Assembly: GCA_013298775.1 (NCBI GenBank)
Contig: JAAFIV010000009.1
Location: forward strand, 81,678 to 145,677
DNA: 64,000 bases
DNA from: Ignavibacteria bacterium
GTDB taxonomy: Bacteria > Bacteroidota > Ignavibacteria > Kapaibacteriales > UBA4661
Direction of reading: 5' to 3'
In this document: positions 52,748-61,062 of the stretch, piece after piece
How positions within the stretch are numbered: the first letter of the stretch is position 1
Layout: each line of letters begins with the position of its first letter
Notes under the pieces: model-generated
What the model saw: the letters and a program-made list of their open reading frames with translations, nothing else
What the model was told of the DNA's origin: nothing
The model's database searches: none
Translations under genes and position numbers: made by a program

Positions 52748-53661
52748 CGGCATCAAATCTTGTACGCACGCAGCATCAGGATATTCTTGCTGAGGATGGT
52801 TATCCTCTCGCAGCAAGTATGTATGAGCCTTTGCGGGAAACTTCCTTGTCGAATCTTCACGTGATATTGCTCAATTCTGGAACAGGCGTAAAGCGCGGAT
52901 ATTATGCAGCATTTGCGCGATTTCTCGCCGAGCAAGGTTTTATCGTGGTTTCGTACGATTATCGAGGTATTGGCGAATCCTTGCGTACAGATATTCGCAC
53001 GTTTGATACCAGTATTTCTGAGTGGGGTGAAAAAGACTGTACTGCTCTTATTCGCTGGGTTCGTGAGCAATATCCTTTGGCGCGTATCAGCATTATCGGG
53101 CATAGTGCAGGGGGAAAAATTCCAGGCTTTGCGGCAAATAACATAGAAATCAGCGATATTATTACGATTGCCGTTCCGAATAGCTATTGGGGCTATTGGC
53201 ATTGGTGGGGGCGGCGTGGATACTTCCTTGGAGTGCAGTTCATTATGCCCGCACTGGCGCATGCACTGAAGTATTTTCCCTCACAGCGTTTGGGACTGGG
53301 AGAGAATTATCCAAAAGGTGTTGCGCTTGAGTGGTCGCGTTGGAGCAGGAGAAAGGCGTATTTGCTCCATCCGCAGCGTGGTCATCATCCTAATCATTTT
53401 GCCGAATTTCGCGGACGCGTCCTCGCTCTTAGTTTCACGGATGATATTATTGCCACACCGAAAGCCGTTGCTTCGTTTATGAAATTTTACAATAATGCCC
53501 GCCAACATACGCACTGGAATATCTCGCCAAAGGAGTATGGAGTCAAGCATATAGGGCATTCTGGCTTTTTTCGCTCCGCGTGTGCGCCGCTTTGGGAGAA
53601 ACTTGTGGTGTGGTTGCGAGAATACGAAATTCCGCATTTGTCTCAAGCCACTGAATCCTGA
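52735..53661 (+). CDS. Alpha/beta hydrolase (COG4757-like)
   Basis: 308 residues, soluble. Alpha/beta-hydrolase landmarks: HVILLNSGTGVKRGYY (oxyanion region), VSYDYRGIGES, nucleophile elbow SIIGHSAGG (Ser about residue 125), LALSFTDDIIATPKAV (acid strand) and the final His in IGHSGFF. The order and the YDYRGIG/GHSAGG pair fit the COG4757 group of predicted hydrolases; the substrate is unknown. It is probably transcribed after the DUF4249-like gene (72-base gap). Confidence 0.85.
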   Translation: MPIKAASNLVRTQHQDILAEDGYPLAASMYEPLRETSLSNLHVILLNSGTGVKRGYYAAFARFLAEQGFIVVSYDYRGIGESLRTDIRTFDTSISEWGEKDCTALIRWVREQYPLARISIIGHSAGGKIPGFAANNIEISDIITIAVPNSYWGYWHWWGRRGYFLGVQFIMPALAHALKYFPSQRLGLGENYPKGVALEWSRWSRRKAYLLHPQRGHHPNHFAEFRGRVLALSFTDDIIATPKAVASFMKFYNNARQHTHWNISPKEYGVKHIGHSGFFRSACAPLWEKLVVWLREYEIPHLSQATES

Positions 53662-53724
53662 ATTTGTCGGTTGTTTGGGGATTCTGTCCTGCTTGTATTC
53701 AAGATGCGCAACATCGAAACTCTG

Positions 53725-53934
53725 TCAATAAAAGTCGCCGTCTGTGGGATGTTCTTTTTCGTTCTCGTCCGATAATTGATGCTTCTTCCACAGGCTGAAC
53801 ACGAGGTTGTACGCGCTCTTCAGTCTGAGCTTGTGAGGGGGTGAATACAAGTCAGTTGCATGCAAATGAGTTGCATGCAAATTAAATATCGCGATATATT
53901 TACACTCTTCTGCTTTGCATGCAGCCTCGTACAT
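53725..53934 (-). CDS. Doubtful small hypothetical protein
   Basis: 69 residues. The C-terminal half (KLRLKSAYNLVFSLWKKHQL, then SDENEKEHPTDGDFY) looks like genuine protein, whereas the N-terminal half is encoded by the TTGCATGCAA repeats and looks random. It could be the remnant of a decayed gene or a chance frame. No ribosome binding site or family is recognised. Confidence 0.2.
   Translation of the reverse strand: MYEAACKAEECKYIAIFNLHATHLHATDLYSPPHKLRLKSAYNLVFSLWKKHQLSDENEKEHPTDGDFY
53854..53923. promoter_or_regulatory. TTGCATGCAA palindrome cluster
   Basis: AGTTGCATGCAAATG (53854-53868) is directly repeated as AGTTGCATGCAAATT (53869-53883). A third partial TTTGCATGCA lies at 53914. The palindrome AATATCGCGATAT lies between at 53886. 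Arrangement on a 15-bp period suggests an operator, but the regulator is unknown. Confidence 0.35.
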
Positions 53935-54005
53935 ACAATTTGGAAAAGTCCCTGCTTCCGTCGTAATTTGTGTTTTCGACCTCAGTACACGACAACATTA
54001 TTCTT

Positions 54006-54093
54006 TCAATAGTGGCACAGACATTCTTGTCTGTGAGTATCGGTGAGGGATTCAGACGACAAACACAGACAACAATGTCTGTGCCACTGAAGC
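54006..54093. repeat. REP-like paired hairpin (GTGGCAC variant)
   Basis: AGTGGCACAGACATTCTTGT and ACAGACAACAATGTCTGTGCCACT in inverted orientation, as at 37718 and 58530. Confidence 0.7.
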
Positions 54094-54356
54094 CTGAGAT
54101 TACCTACCTTGTTACAGATATTTATCGTGTATCAACGTTCTCGGCTATTCTTCTTTACAATTCTCGCTTTGTCCCGTGAGAGTAAAAACACTCACATCAT
54201 CCTCCCTTTCTGGCACGAAAGGTACCATTCGTGGCGGCTCGTTTCCGAGCGGCTTGCGGATTCGTATCGCGCTGCTTCAGATTATATCCTTTGCTAGCGC
54301 GATTCCTGCTGCGCATTCATAAAACCCTCAACCAAAGTATTTGCGCCTTGATTGGC

Positions 54357-54415
54357 ATGGACACTCGTGTCTGTGCTACTTTGGGACTTTGGCACAAGCA
54401 GATACCCTTGTCTGC
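54357..54415. repeat. Degenerate REP-like hairpin
   Basis: GGACACTCGTGTCTGTGCTAC and GCAGATACCCTTGTCTGC keep the unit pattern with several changes. Confidence 0.4.
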
Positions 54416-54480
54416 TTCATTCGTAATATCTCATCATTACTCACGAAATTTCTTCATTACGTTTATCACGGAGAACTACT

Positions 54481-55887
54481 ATGTCCACAATGACTGCTCC
54501 CCCACAAGTCAATGGCAACGGCACGCACAAAGGCGTAAAGATGCACCATTCCTCATTTTTGCCGAGCAATATCGAAGCAAAAAAAGTTCACGAAACCCTG
54601 CGCAAACACATCCTTGCCGATGGTTTTGACATGGTGCTGGATTTGCATGGCAGCAACGGCTCGTACATGACCGATGCCGCGACGGGCAATACATTTCTCG
54701 ACCTTTTCACGTGCTTCGCATCCATGCCGATTGGTATGAATCACCCGAAGCTCACCGACCCTGAATTTATCTATTATCTGGGCATGGTTGCGCTGAATAA
54801 GCCGTCCAATTCCGACCTCTACACCGAAGAAATGGCGGCATTTGTGGATACGTTCTTCAACATTGCTGTTCCCAAGCATTTTAAGTATGGTTTCTTCGTT
54901 GAAGGTGGCGCACTCGCAAATGAAAATGCGATGAAAGCTGCATTTGACTGGAAAGTGCGCAAAAACTTTGCGAAAGGCTATAAATTCGAGCGCGGCGACA
55001 AAGTTATGCACTTCAAGCAAGCATTTCACGGGCGTTCCGGTTACACGATGACGCTCACCAACACCGACGAAAAGAAAGTAAAGTATTTTCCGAAGTTTCA
55101 AAACTGGCCCCGCATCACAAATCCGGCACTGCATTTCCCTCTGACACCAGAGAGCATCGAGCGTGTGATTGCATTGGAACAACAAGCAATTGCTGAGATG
55201 AAGCAAGCATTTTTCGAGCAGAAAGATGAAATTGCATCGGTCATTATTGAGCCAATTCAAGGTGAAGGTGGCGATAACCATTTCCGTCCTGAATTCCTCC
55301 AAGCAATGCGCGACATTGCGCATGAAAACGATGCGTTGGTCATTTTCGACGAAGTGCAAACAGGCGTAGGCATCACTGGCACATGGTGGGCGCACGAGCA
55401 ATTAGGCGTAGAGCCAGATTTGATGACCTTCGGCAAGAAAATGCAGGTCTGCGGTGTCCTTGCGGGCAAAAAATTAGATGAAATTCCAGATAACGTATTT
55501 CACGTTGCAAGCCGCATCAATTCTACGTGGGGCGGTAATTTGGTGGATATGGTACGCGTTGCGCGATACCTCAGCATCATCCAAGAAGAAAACATGGTGC
55601 AAAATGCTGCAACCGTTGGTACATACTTGGTTGAGCAATTAAACAGCATGGTAAATGAATTCCCACACCACGTGTCGAACCCGCGCGGACGTGGCTTATT
55701 TGCTGCTTTCGACATGGTTTCTCCCGAAGCCCGCGACGCATTCCGCAGCCAGTGTTACGACCACAAAGTAATGCTGCTTTCTTGCGGTGTGCAGTCCATT
55801 CGCTTCCGTCCACCGCTTAATCTCACCAAACAACAGGTAGATGAAGGCATGAATGTCATGAAAACGGTCTTGAAAAACATGAAATAA
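54481..55887 (+). CDS. lat: L-lysine 6-transaminase (lysine epsilon-aminotransferase)
   Basis: 468 residues, class III PLP aminotransferase fold. Transfers the epsilon-amino group of lysine to 2-oxoglutarate, giving allysine/piperideine-6-carboxylate. Motifs: NSDLYTEEMAAFVDTF, FVEGGALANENAMKAAFDWK, FHGRSGYTMTLTNTD, EPIQGEGGDNHFR, VIFDEVQTGVGITGTWWAHE and the PLP lysine in MTFGKKMQ (about residue 319). The sequence GRSGYTMTLTNT and the GTWWAHE block match this subfamily rather than ornithine or GABA aminotransferases. The start follows CACGGAGAACTACT. It probably begins lysine catabolism, but no further lysine-degradation gene is in the window. A terminator follows at 55944. Confidence 0.92.
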   Translation: MSTMTAPPQVNGNGTHKGVKMHHSSFLPSNIEAKKVHETLRKHILADGFDMVLDLHGSNGSYMTDAATGNTFLDLFTCFASMPIGMNHPKLTDPEFIYYLGMVALNKPSNSDLYTEEMAAFVDTFFNIAVPKHFKYGFFVEGGALANENAMKAAFDWKVRKNFAKGYKFERGDKVMHFKQAFHGRSGYTMTLTNTDEKKVKYFPKFQNWPRITNPALHFPLTPESIERVIALEQQAIAEMKQAFFEQKDEIASVIIEPIQGEGGDNHFRPEFLQAMRDIAHENDALVIFDEVQTGVGITGTWWAHEQLGVEPDLMTFGKKMQVCGVLAGKKLDEIPDNVFHVASRINSTWGGNLVDMVRVARYLSIIQEENMVQNAATVGTYLVEQLNSMVNEFPHHVSNPRGRGLFAAFDMVSPEARDAFRSQCYDHKVMLLSCGVQSIRFRPPLNLTKQQVDEGMNVMKTVLKNMK

Positions 55888-55943
55888 TAACAGGCTGCAA
55901 GCCTTGCCAATACGCGTGTTTGACCGATTTTAAGTAAACTTGA

Positions 55944-55981
55944 GTGAGGGTCTCAATTCTGATTGAGGCTCTCACTTTTTT
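55944..55981 (+). terminator. Terminator of the lysine aminotransferase gene
   Basis: 14-bp stem GTGAGGGTCTCAAT / ATTGAGGCTCTCAC with loop TCTG, then TTTTTT. G-U pairs stabilise it on the plus strand. A second hairpin arm (GTTGAGACCCTGACG / CAGAGCCTCAC) lies just beyond. Confidence 0.75.
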
Positions 55982-56065
55982 GTTTGAAGCACCCACCATG
56001 TTGAGACCCTGACGAAGAAGTCAGAGCCTCACGGTAAATGTATCAGAAATCCTATTGGAATACTA

Positions 56066-58084
56066 TTATTCTTCATCTCCTGTGCGCAGTTTTTCCAGCA
56101 CCGAAAAATCCTCAAGCGTCGTGGTGTCACCCGTTACGGCATTGCCAGAGGCAATTTCGCGGAGCAAGCGGCGCATGATTTTTCCGCTTCGTGTTTTGGG
56201 CAGGGAGTCGGAGAAGCGCACGTCGTCTGGCTTGGCGATTGCGCCAATTTCTTTTGCCACGTGATTGCGGAGTTCTTCTTTCAATTCTTGCACTGGCACA
56301 GAACCCGCATCAAATGAGGTCTTGAGCGTTACAAATGCGACTAGTGCCGAACCCTTGATTTCATCAGGACGCGCCACCACTGCTGCCTCTGCAACTGCTG
56401 GATGCGCCACGAGTGCCGACTCTACCTCTGCCGTTCCCAAGCGATGCCCACTAATGTTCACAACGTCATCTACGCGCCCCATAATCCAGATGTAGCCGTC
56501 GTTGTCTTTACGTGCGCCGTCGCCTGTGAAGTAGTACCCACGCCGCTCGGCGGTTTCGGGGAAGTCTTCCCAATATGTTTTTTTGTAGCGTTCATCATCG
56601 CCAAAAACGGTGCGCAGCATGGAGGGCCAAGGATGTTTCACCACCAAGTAGCCGCCTTCGTTTGCTTCGCAGGGCGTTCCGTCCTTGCGCACAACATCAG
56701 CGAGAATGCCCGGAATCGGCATGGTTGCTGTGCCGGGTTTGGTCGGAGTTGCGCCCGGGATTGGGGAAACCATGATTGCGCCTGTTTCCGTCTGCCACCA
56801 CGTATCCACGATTGGGCAGCGTTTATTGCCGATGTACGCATGATACCACATCCACGCTTCAGGATTTATCGGCTCTCCGACTGTTCCCAAGAGGCGCAGC
56901 GATGTTAAATCATGCTTCAAAATATGGCTTTCACCCGATTTCATAAAGGCGCGAATTGCCGTCGGTGCGGTGTAGAAAATGGTGATGTTATGCCGCTCAA
57001 TCATATCCCAGAAGCGATTTGGTGCGGGATACGTGGGAACGCCTTCGTACATAAACATCGTCGCACCGTTCATAAGCGGTCCGTAGGTAACGTAGGAATG
57101 ACCAGTAATCCAGCCAATATCGGCGGTACAAAAGTAAATATCATCGTCCCGAATATCGAACACCATTTTGAAGGTATAGGCGGCTTGGGTCAAGTAACCG
57201 CCTGTGGTGTGCTTGATTCCTTTCGGCTTGCCCGTCGAGCCGCTTGTGTAGAGGATAAAAAGTGGGTGTTCTGCGTCCAATTCCTCTGCTGCGCACGTGT
57301 TCTGGACGGCTTGTACACGCTCGTGCCACCAGTGGTCGCGCCCGATTTCCATTGCGACATCCGAAGCCGCATATCGCTTGAAAACGAGAACATTTTGAAT
57401 CGTCGGCGTTTGTGCGATTGCCGCATCAACGGCGGGTTTCAGGGGCGTAAACAAGCCTTTGCGAAAGGCACCATCTTGGGTAATGACGCAGACAGCTTTG
57501 GAATCGTTGATGCGGTCGCGGAGTGCCTCGGCAGAAAATCCGCCAAATACCACATTGTGCGTCGCGCCAATCCTCGCACACGCGAGCATTGCGATGACTG
57601 CTTCCGGCACCATACCCATATAAATCGCAACCACATCACCTTTTTTCACATTGAGTGATTTCAAAACATTTGCACAACGGCACACCTCGCCGTACAACGA
57701 TTGATACGTGAGTGTGCGCTGTTCGCCAGGTTCGCCTTCCCAGATAATGGCTGCTTTATTGCGCTTCCACGAGCCAAGATGACGGTCGAGCGCGTTGTAC
57801 GACGCATTGATTTTACCGCCGACGAACCATTCTGCAAAGGGATATTGCCAATTCAAGGCTGTGTCCCACTTCTTGAACCACGTGAGCGCACTCGCCTGTT
57901 CTTCCCAAAAGCGCACGGGGTCTGCTGCCGCCTTTTCCTGCAAGGCGCGAAGTTCTTCAAGCGATTTGATGTATGCTCGTTGGGAGAAATCGGTCGTTGG
58001 CGGAAACACACGATGCTCCTGCATGACCGATGAAATGGAGCTTTGTGAAGTGCCATTGCCATAAACGGCGGTAGTTGTATCCAT
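56066..58084 (-). CDS. acs: Acetyl-coenzyme A synthetase
   Basis: 672 residues from the ATG at 58084 (AAGAG site just upstream). Converts acetate, ATP and CoA to acetyl-CoA through acetyl-AMP. Adenylate-forming motifs: [16 protein letters not shown] (A3), the Acs blocks [51 protein letters not shown] and the acylation-regulated lysine near residue 635 in [12 protein letters not shown]. The N-terminal ACAS_N domain ([25 protein letters not shown]) is intact. The frame extends to 58369 only by reading through a MITE and a tandem array, so that extension is rejected. The 13-bp tandem repeats upstream may be regulatory. Confidence 0.96.
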   Translation of the reverse strand: MDTTTAVYGNGTSQSSISSVMQEHRVFPPTTDFSQRAYIKSLEELRALQEKAAADPVRFWEEQASALTWFKKWDTALNWQYPFAEWFVGGKINASYNALDRHLGSWKRNKAAIIWEGEPGEQRTLTYQSLYGEVCRCANVLKSLNVKKGDVVAIYMGMVPEAVIAMLACARIGATHNVVFGGFSAEALRDRINDSKAVCVITQDGAFRKGLFTPLKPAVDAAIAQTPTIQNVLVFKRYAASDVAMEIGRDHWWHERVQAVQNTCAAEELDAEHPLFILYTSGSTGKPKGIKHTTGGYLTQAAYTFKMVFDIRDDDIYFCTADIGWITGHSYVTYGPLMNGATMFMYEGVPTYPAPNRFWDMIERHNITIFYTAPTAIRAFMKSGESHILKHDLTSLRLLGTVGEPINPEAWMWYHAYIGNKRCPIVDTWWQTETGAIMVSPIPGATPTKPGTATMPIPGILADVVRKDGTPCEANEGGYLVVKHPWPSMLRTVFGDDERYKKTYWEDFPETAERRGYYFTGDGARKDNDGYIWIMGRVDDVVNISGHRLGTAEVESALVAHPAVAEAAVVARPDEIKGSALVAFVTLKTSFDAGSVPVQELKEELRNHVAKEIGAIAKPDDVRFSDSLPKTRSGKIMRRLLREIASGNAVTGDTTTLEDFSVLEKLRTGDEE

Positions 58085-58128
58085 AACTCTTGGGAAAGAA
58101 ATAATTGAAAGACAAGTGAATGGAAAAA

Positions 58129-58332
58129 GTACACAAATACGGTACACAAATACGGTACACAAATAAAAGTGACTGGTCAGGTCTTCTCGCCGGGCGACTG
58201 TTATCACAAGTGCAGTAGCCCTACGGCGAGTGGTCTGCAAGCGACGCACCCGCCGTAAGGCAGCGTTTATGCTCTCTTCAGCCGCCCGACGGGGAGATAC
58301 CTGACTAGTTACAAATAAAGTACACAAACACG
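58129..58332. repeat. Four-unit 13-bp tandem array upstream of acs, split by a MITE
   Basis: GTACACAAATACG at 58129 and 58142, GTACACAAATAAA at 58155, then after the MITE GTACACAAACACG at 58320. Removing the MITE and one copy of its duplication restores four uninterrupted units. Confidence 0.75.
58161..58320. mobile_element. IS66-type MITE, copy E
   Basis: 144-bp element at 58169-58312, same orientation as copy A. Ends GTGACTGGTCAGGTC and ATACCTGACTAGTTAC. Flanks AAATAAAA (58161-58168) and AAATAAAG (58313-58320) agree at seven of eight positions. The interior GTTATCACAAGTGCAGTAGC and GACGCACCCGCCGTAAGGCA match copy A closely. Confidence 0.8.
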
Positions 58333-58481
58333 GTAGAAACCAACATATTACATTGCGTCCAAAGTGCAAAGTAAAAATGATGTACGAAGCGAAGAATTAT
58401 TGTTCAAACGTGAGTGTCCCAATCGAATGAGGATTTTGCTTCTTTGCGAGGCTCCGCGTACAGGTTGCAAAGAAAAAGAAT

Positions 58482-58650
58482 AGTTGTACCCTTTGTACAC
58501 GACAAAACCTCTGAAAAGCTCGTAGAATCAGGCTTCAGTGGCTTGAGACTTCCTGTCTGTGTTTCTCACCTGAATCCCGCACCAACACTCACAGACAAGA
58601 ATGTCTGTGCCACTGCTGAAGAAGTTTTGTCGTGTACAAAGAGTTATACC
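58482..58650. mobile_element. Palindromic element with perfect 18-bp ends carrying a REP hairpin
   Basis: Ends CTTTGTACACGACAAAAC (58491-58508) and GTTTTGTCGTGTACAAAG (58624-58641) are perfect inverted repeats. Flanks AGTTGTACC (58482-58490) and AGTTATACC (58642-58650) agree at eight of nine positions. The interior holds a GTGGCAC-variant REP hairpin (58530-58623: GGCTTCAGTGG ... CACAGACAAGAATGTCTGTG CCACT). Confidence 0.6.
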
Positions 58651-58768
58651 TTCAAATCCATGAAAATCTACGCTTTGCCGCATGATTGTTTGTGTGCGTC
58701 CAAAAGAAAGCGTAATTTTGCAACGCGTTTCTTTCTCCACCCTTCGTTCCATTATCGTTTTACCACGC

Positions 58769-59533
58769 ATGATTCTTGCTTTGCTAACTGGTCTCGTGAT
58801 TGGAATTGCTGTGGCAATACCGCCTGGACCAGTGATGTTTGTTATGGTGCGCGCTACCTTGCATCATGGAAAAAAGTACGCGCTGAAAATTGCGTACGGC
58901 ATCGCTCTTTTAGATGTATTGTACAGTTTTATTTTTTCTCTTGCCACAGGACGCATCACAACGCTCGTGGGGGATTTCGCTCTCCGCTTTCCAACTGCCG
59001 TTCTGAGCTTCCAAGTGGCGTGTATTCTGGGGTTGATTCTGTATGGGATTATCAGCCTTCGCGCAAATTTGAAACAATCAAAAAATGCTCCTCGTACAAA
59101 TACTCCCGCAACAGATATTGATGCTGATGACGATGCACCCACGCTTCCTGTATTTATGCGAACTCTCGCCAAGCACGGACCATTTTTTCTCGGCGTGGCT
59201 CTCGCGCTCACCCATCTTGTGAATCCGACCTTTGTGCCGCTTATGACCAGCGTTTCCTACGTTGCGGGGCATTATGGGTTCTTGCAGGAAGGTGCTATTG
59301 AGCAGCATATTTGCTTTGCTCTTGGCTATGCTGGCGGCGTTTTAGGCTGGCTGACGACGCTTGTTATGGTATCGCTACGCTATCGCCATATTTTCTCCGA
59401 TACAAGTATGCGCAATATCAATCGTCTTGTCGGCATGACCATGATTGGCGTTGGCACATATTGGGGGTTTCAACGTTTTGAGCTTGTTCTCTGGACATTG
59501 CGCGATATTCTGAAACTAGGTTTAGCTTTTTAA
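58769..59533 (+). CDS. LysE-family amino-acid/metabolite exporter
   Basis: Inner-membrane protein of about 254 residues with six hydrophobic helices. The LysE start is clear: LLTGLVIGIAVAIPPGPVMFVMVRATLHHGKKYALKIAYGIALLDVLYSF, in which IPPGP replaces the usual PGP loop. A polar loop with many Asp and Thr (TPATDIDADDDAPTLP) separates helices 3 and 4, followed by FFLGVALALTHLVNPTF. The start is uncertain: 58769 gives a normal N-terminus, and the frame extends to 58682. Substrate unknown; a link to the lysine aminotransferase three kilobases away is only positional. Confidence 0.82.
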   Translation: MILALLTGLVIGIAVAIPPGPVMFVMVRATLHHGKKYALKIAYGIALLDVLYSFIFSLATGRITTLVGDFALRFPTAVLSFQVACILGLILYGIISLRANLKQSKNAPRTNTPATDIDADDDAPTLPVFMRTLAKHGPFFLGVALALTHLVNPTFVPLMTSVSYVAGHYGFLQEGAIEQHICFALGYAGGVLGWLTTLVMVSLRYRHIFSDTSMRNINRLVGMTMIGVGTYWGFQRFELVLWTLRDILKLGLAF

Positions 59534-59656
59534 GACGGCTATAATCGTGACACGCTCAGAGGCTGAAGTTCGCGCCAAGTATCGCATTGACGCTATCAAC
59601 ACACGAAAAATTAACGCCGAAAATTAACACTAAAAATCTACCATCATTGCCTTTCT

Positions 59657-59962
59657 ATGGACATCCTCATTCAATATCAAACATACGAAAATGGTGACGG
59701 CGGACAATGGTTCGTCGAAGACCCAGTGAGCAAGGAAATACTTGCAAAACTCATCTACCACACTCGTGCCGATGGCGCACTCACGCTTGATAGTACCGTT
59801 GTGAGCGACGTACTCCGTGGGAAAAACATGGGCAAACGCCTTGTAAATGAGGCGGCAGCATTGGCGCGTTTGGAGCAGCGCAAACTTGTTCCCGTTTGCC
59901 CTTTTGTTGTAGCGTTATTTGAAAAACTTCCCCAGGAGTATGGAGACGTACAAGCCGCATAA
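59657..59962 (+). CDS. Small GNAT-fold N-acetyltransferase (YjdJ/NATD1-like)
   Basis: 101 residues. The COG2388 pattern is evident: AKLIYHTRADGALTLDSTVVSDVLRGKNMGKRLVNEAAALARLEQRKLVPVCPFVVALFEK, where RGKNMGKRLV is the acetyl-CoA pyrophosphate loop and VPVCPFV the conserved Cys strand. Protein substrate unknown. Confidence 0.88.
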   Translation: MDILIQYQTYENGDGGQWFVEDPVSKEILAKLIYHTRADGALTLDSTVVSDVLRGKNMGKRLVNEAAALARLEQRKLVPVCPFVVALFEKLPQEYGDVQAA

Positions 59963-60182
59963 AATCTGGATTTTTTTGATGTTTGTTTGAGTAGAGTATT
60001 GTCGAAATGTATTGTGCGTTTCTGCACAAAAGTTTTCTGGCATGTGTTCTCCTTCCACAAATTCAGAGTAAAGATTTTACCACACCTCATGTTCCGTCCC
60101 GAACTTGCCGAAGCAGCGAAGCATTTCCACAAAACTTTTCGCAAGGTACGGACTTTCCCAGAGTATCATTTTACGTATTTTT

Positions 60183-60962
60183 ATGCCTCAATCCCTTTCT
60201 CATTCTGAAAATCCTATCCCCAAAGAGCGCATCAAAGCTATCACGATAGATTTTTGGAACACGCTCTACGACTCAAGCGGCGGCGACGGGCGCAATCACG
60301 ACCGTCACGAAACGATTCTCCGCAATGCGGCACGCTTGAATGCGCCGTTGGAAGAATCTGCCGTGAAAGCCGCACAAAAACAGGCATGGGAGTATTTCAA
60401 TAAAGTTTGGCGCGAAGAACAGCGCACCCCTTCGACGCGGCGCATGGTTGAGCATTTCTGGGAATATCTCGACCTGAGTGCCGACGAGCAAGCATTGCAC
60501 GAAGTGACACTTGCCTTTGAGGAAGGTATTTTGAAGCATCCGCCGCATTTGCTGCCGAATGTAAAAGAAGTATTGGCGCGGCTTTCAGGGAAATATTACC
60601 TCGCGCTCATTTCGGACACTGCCTTCTCGCCCGGACGTGTGCTGAAGCGGGTTATGGAAGCAGATGGCATTGCCGAGTATTTTTCCATGATGAGTTTTAG
60701 CGACGAAACAGGTGTTTCCAAGCCGCATCCTCGCGCTTATGAAGTCGCGCTTGCTGGAACAAGCTGCACGGCGCAAGAATGCGTCCATATTGGCGATATT
60801 GAGCGCACTGATATTGTTGGTGCGAAAGAATACGGGATGTTTGCTATTCTTTTCGCCGGAGACCCACACGCCCGCATGAACGATGAACACAAAGACCTCC
60901 CAACACAAGCAGATATGCGGGCAGAGTCGTGGTTGGATATTGCTCATCTTTTACTTGAGTAA
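60183..60962 (+). CDS. HAD-superfamily hydrolase
   Basis: 259 residues from the ATG at 60183; the frame opens further upstream, but the first HAD motif begins some 17 residues after this start. Motif I ITIDFWNTLYD (nucleophile Asp), motif II LALISDTAF, motif III lysine in VSKPHPRAYEVAL, motif IV HIGDIERTDIVGAKEYGM. The helical cap between motifs I and II puts it in subclass I, close to YjjG-type nucleotidases and phosphoglycolate phosphatases. Substrate unknown. The next gene begins 100 bases later. Confidence 0.85.
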   Translation: MPQSLSHSENPIPKERIKAITIDFWNTLYDSSGGDGRNHDRHETILRNAARLNAPLEESAVKAAQKQAWEYFNKVWREEQRTPSTRRMVEHFWEYLDLSADEQALHEVTLAFEEGILKHPPHLLPNVKEVLARLSGKYYLALISDTAFSPGRVLKRVMEADGIAEYFSMMSFSDETGVSKPHPRAYEVALAGTSCTAQECVHIGDIERTDIVGAKEYGMFAILFAGDPHARMNDEHKDLPTQADMRAESWLDIAHLLLE

Positions 60963-61062
60963 TCGGTGTTCTGGATATTTCGTACTGTTTTATTTGCTCC
61001 TCTCTCGAATTTACGTTTTTCGCGTTCGCCTTCATTCACCACCACCGTTTTCCTTTATTTTA

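Larger units (their letters stand above)
53662..54480. other. 819-base gap before the lysine aminotransferase gene
   Basis: It holds a doubtful small minus-strand frame (53725-53934), a cluster of TTGCATGCAA palindromes (53854-53923), a good REP hairpin (54006-54093) and a degenerate one (54357-54415). No other gene is supported. Confidence 0.5.

Noticed and set aside
55944..56030. Independent mobile element after lat
   Set aside because: The first hairpin with its T-tract is adequately explained as a terminator, and no flanking direct repeat was found.
58085..58369. N-terminal extension of acetyl-CoA synthetase
   Set aside because: It translates the 13-bp tandem array and the MITE; the normal enzyme starts at 58084.
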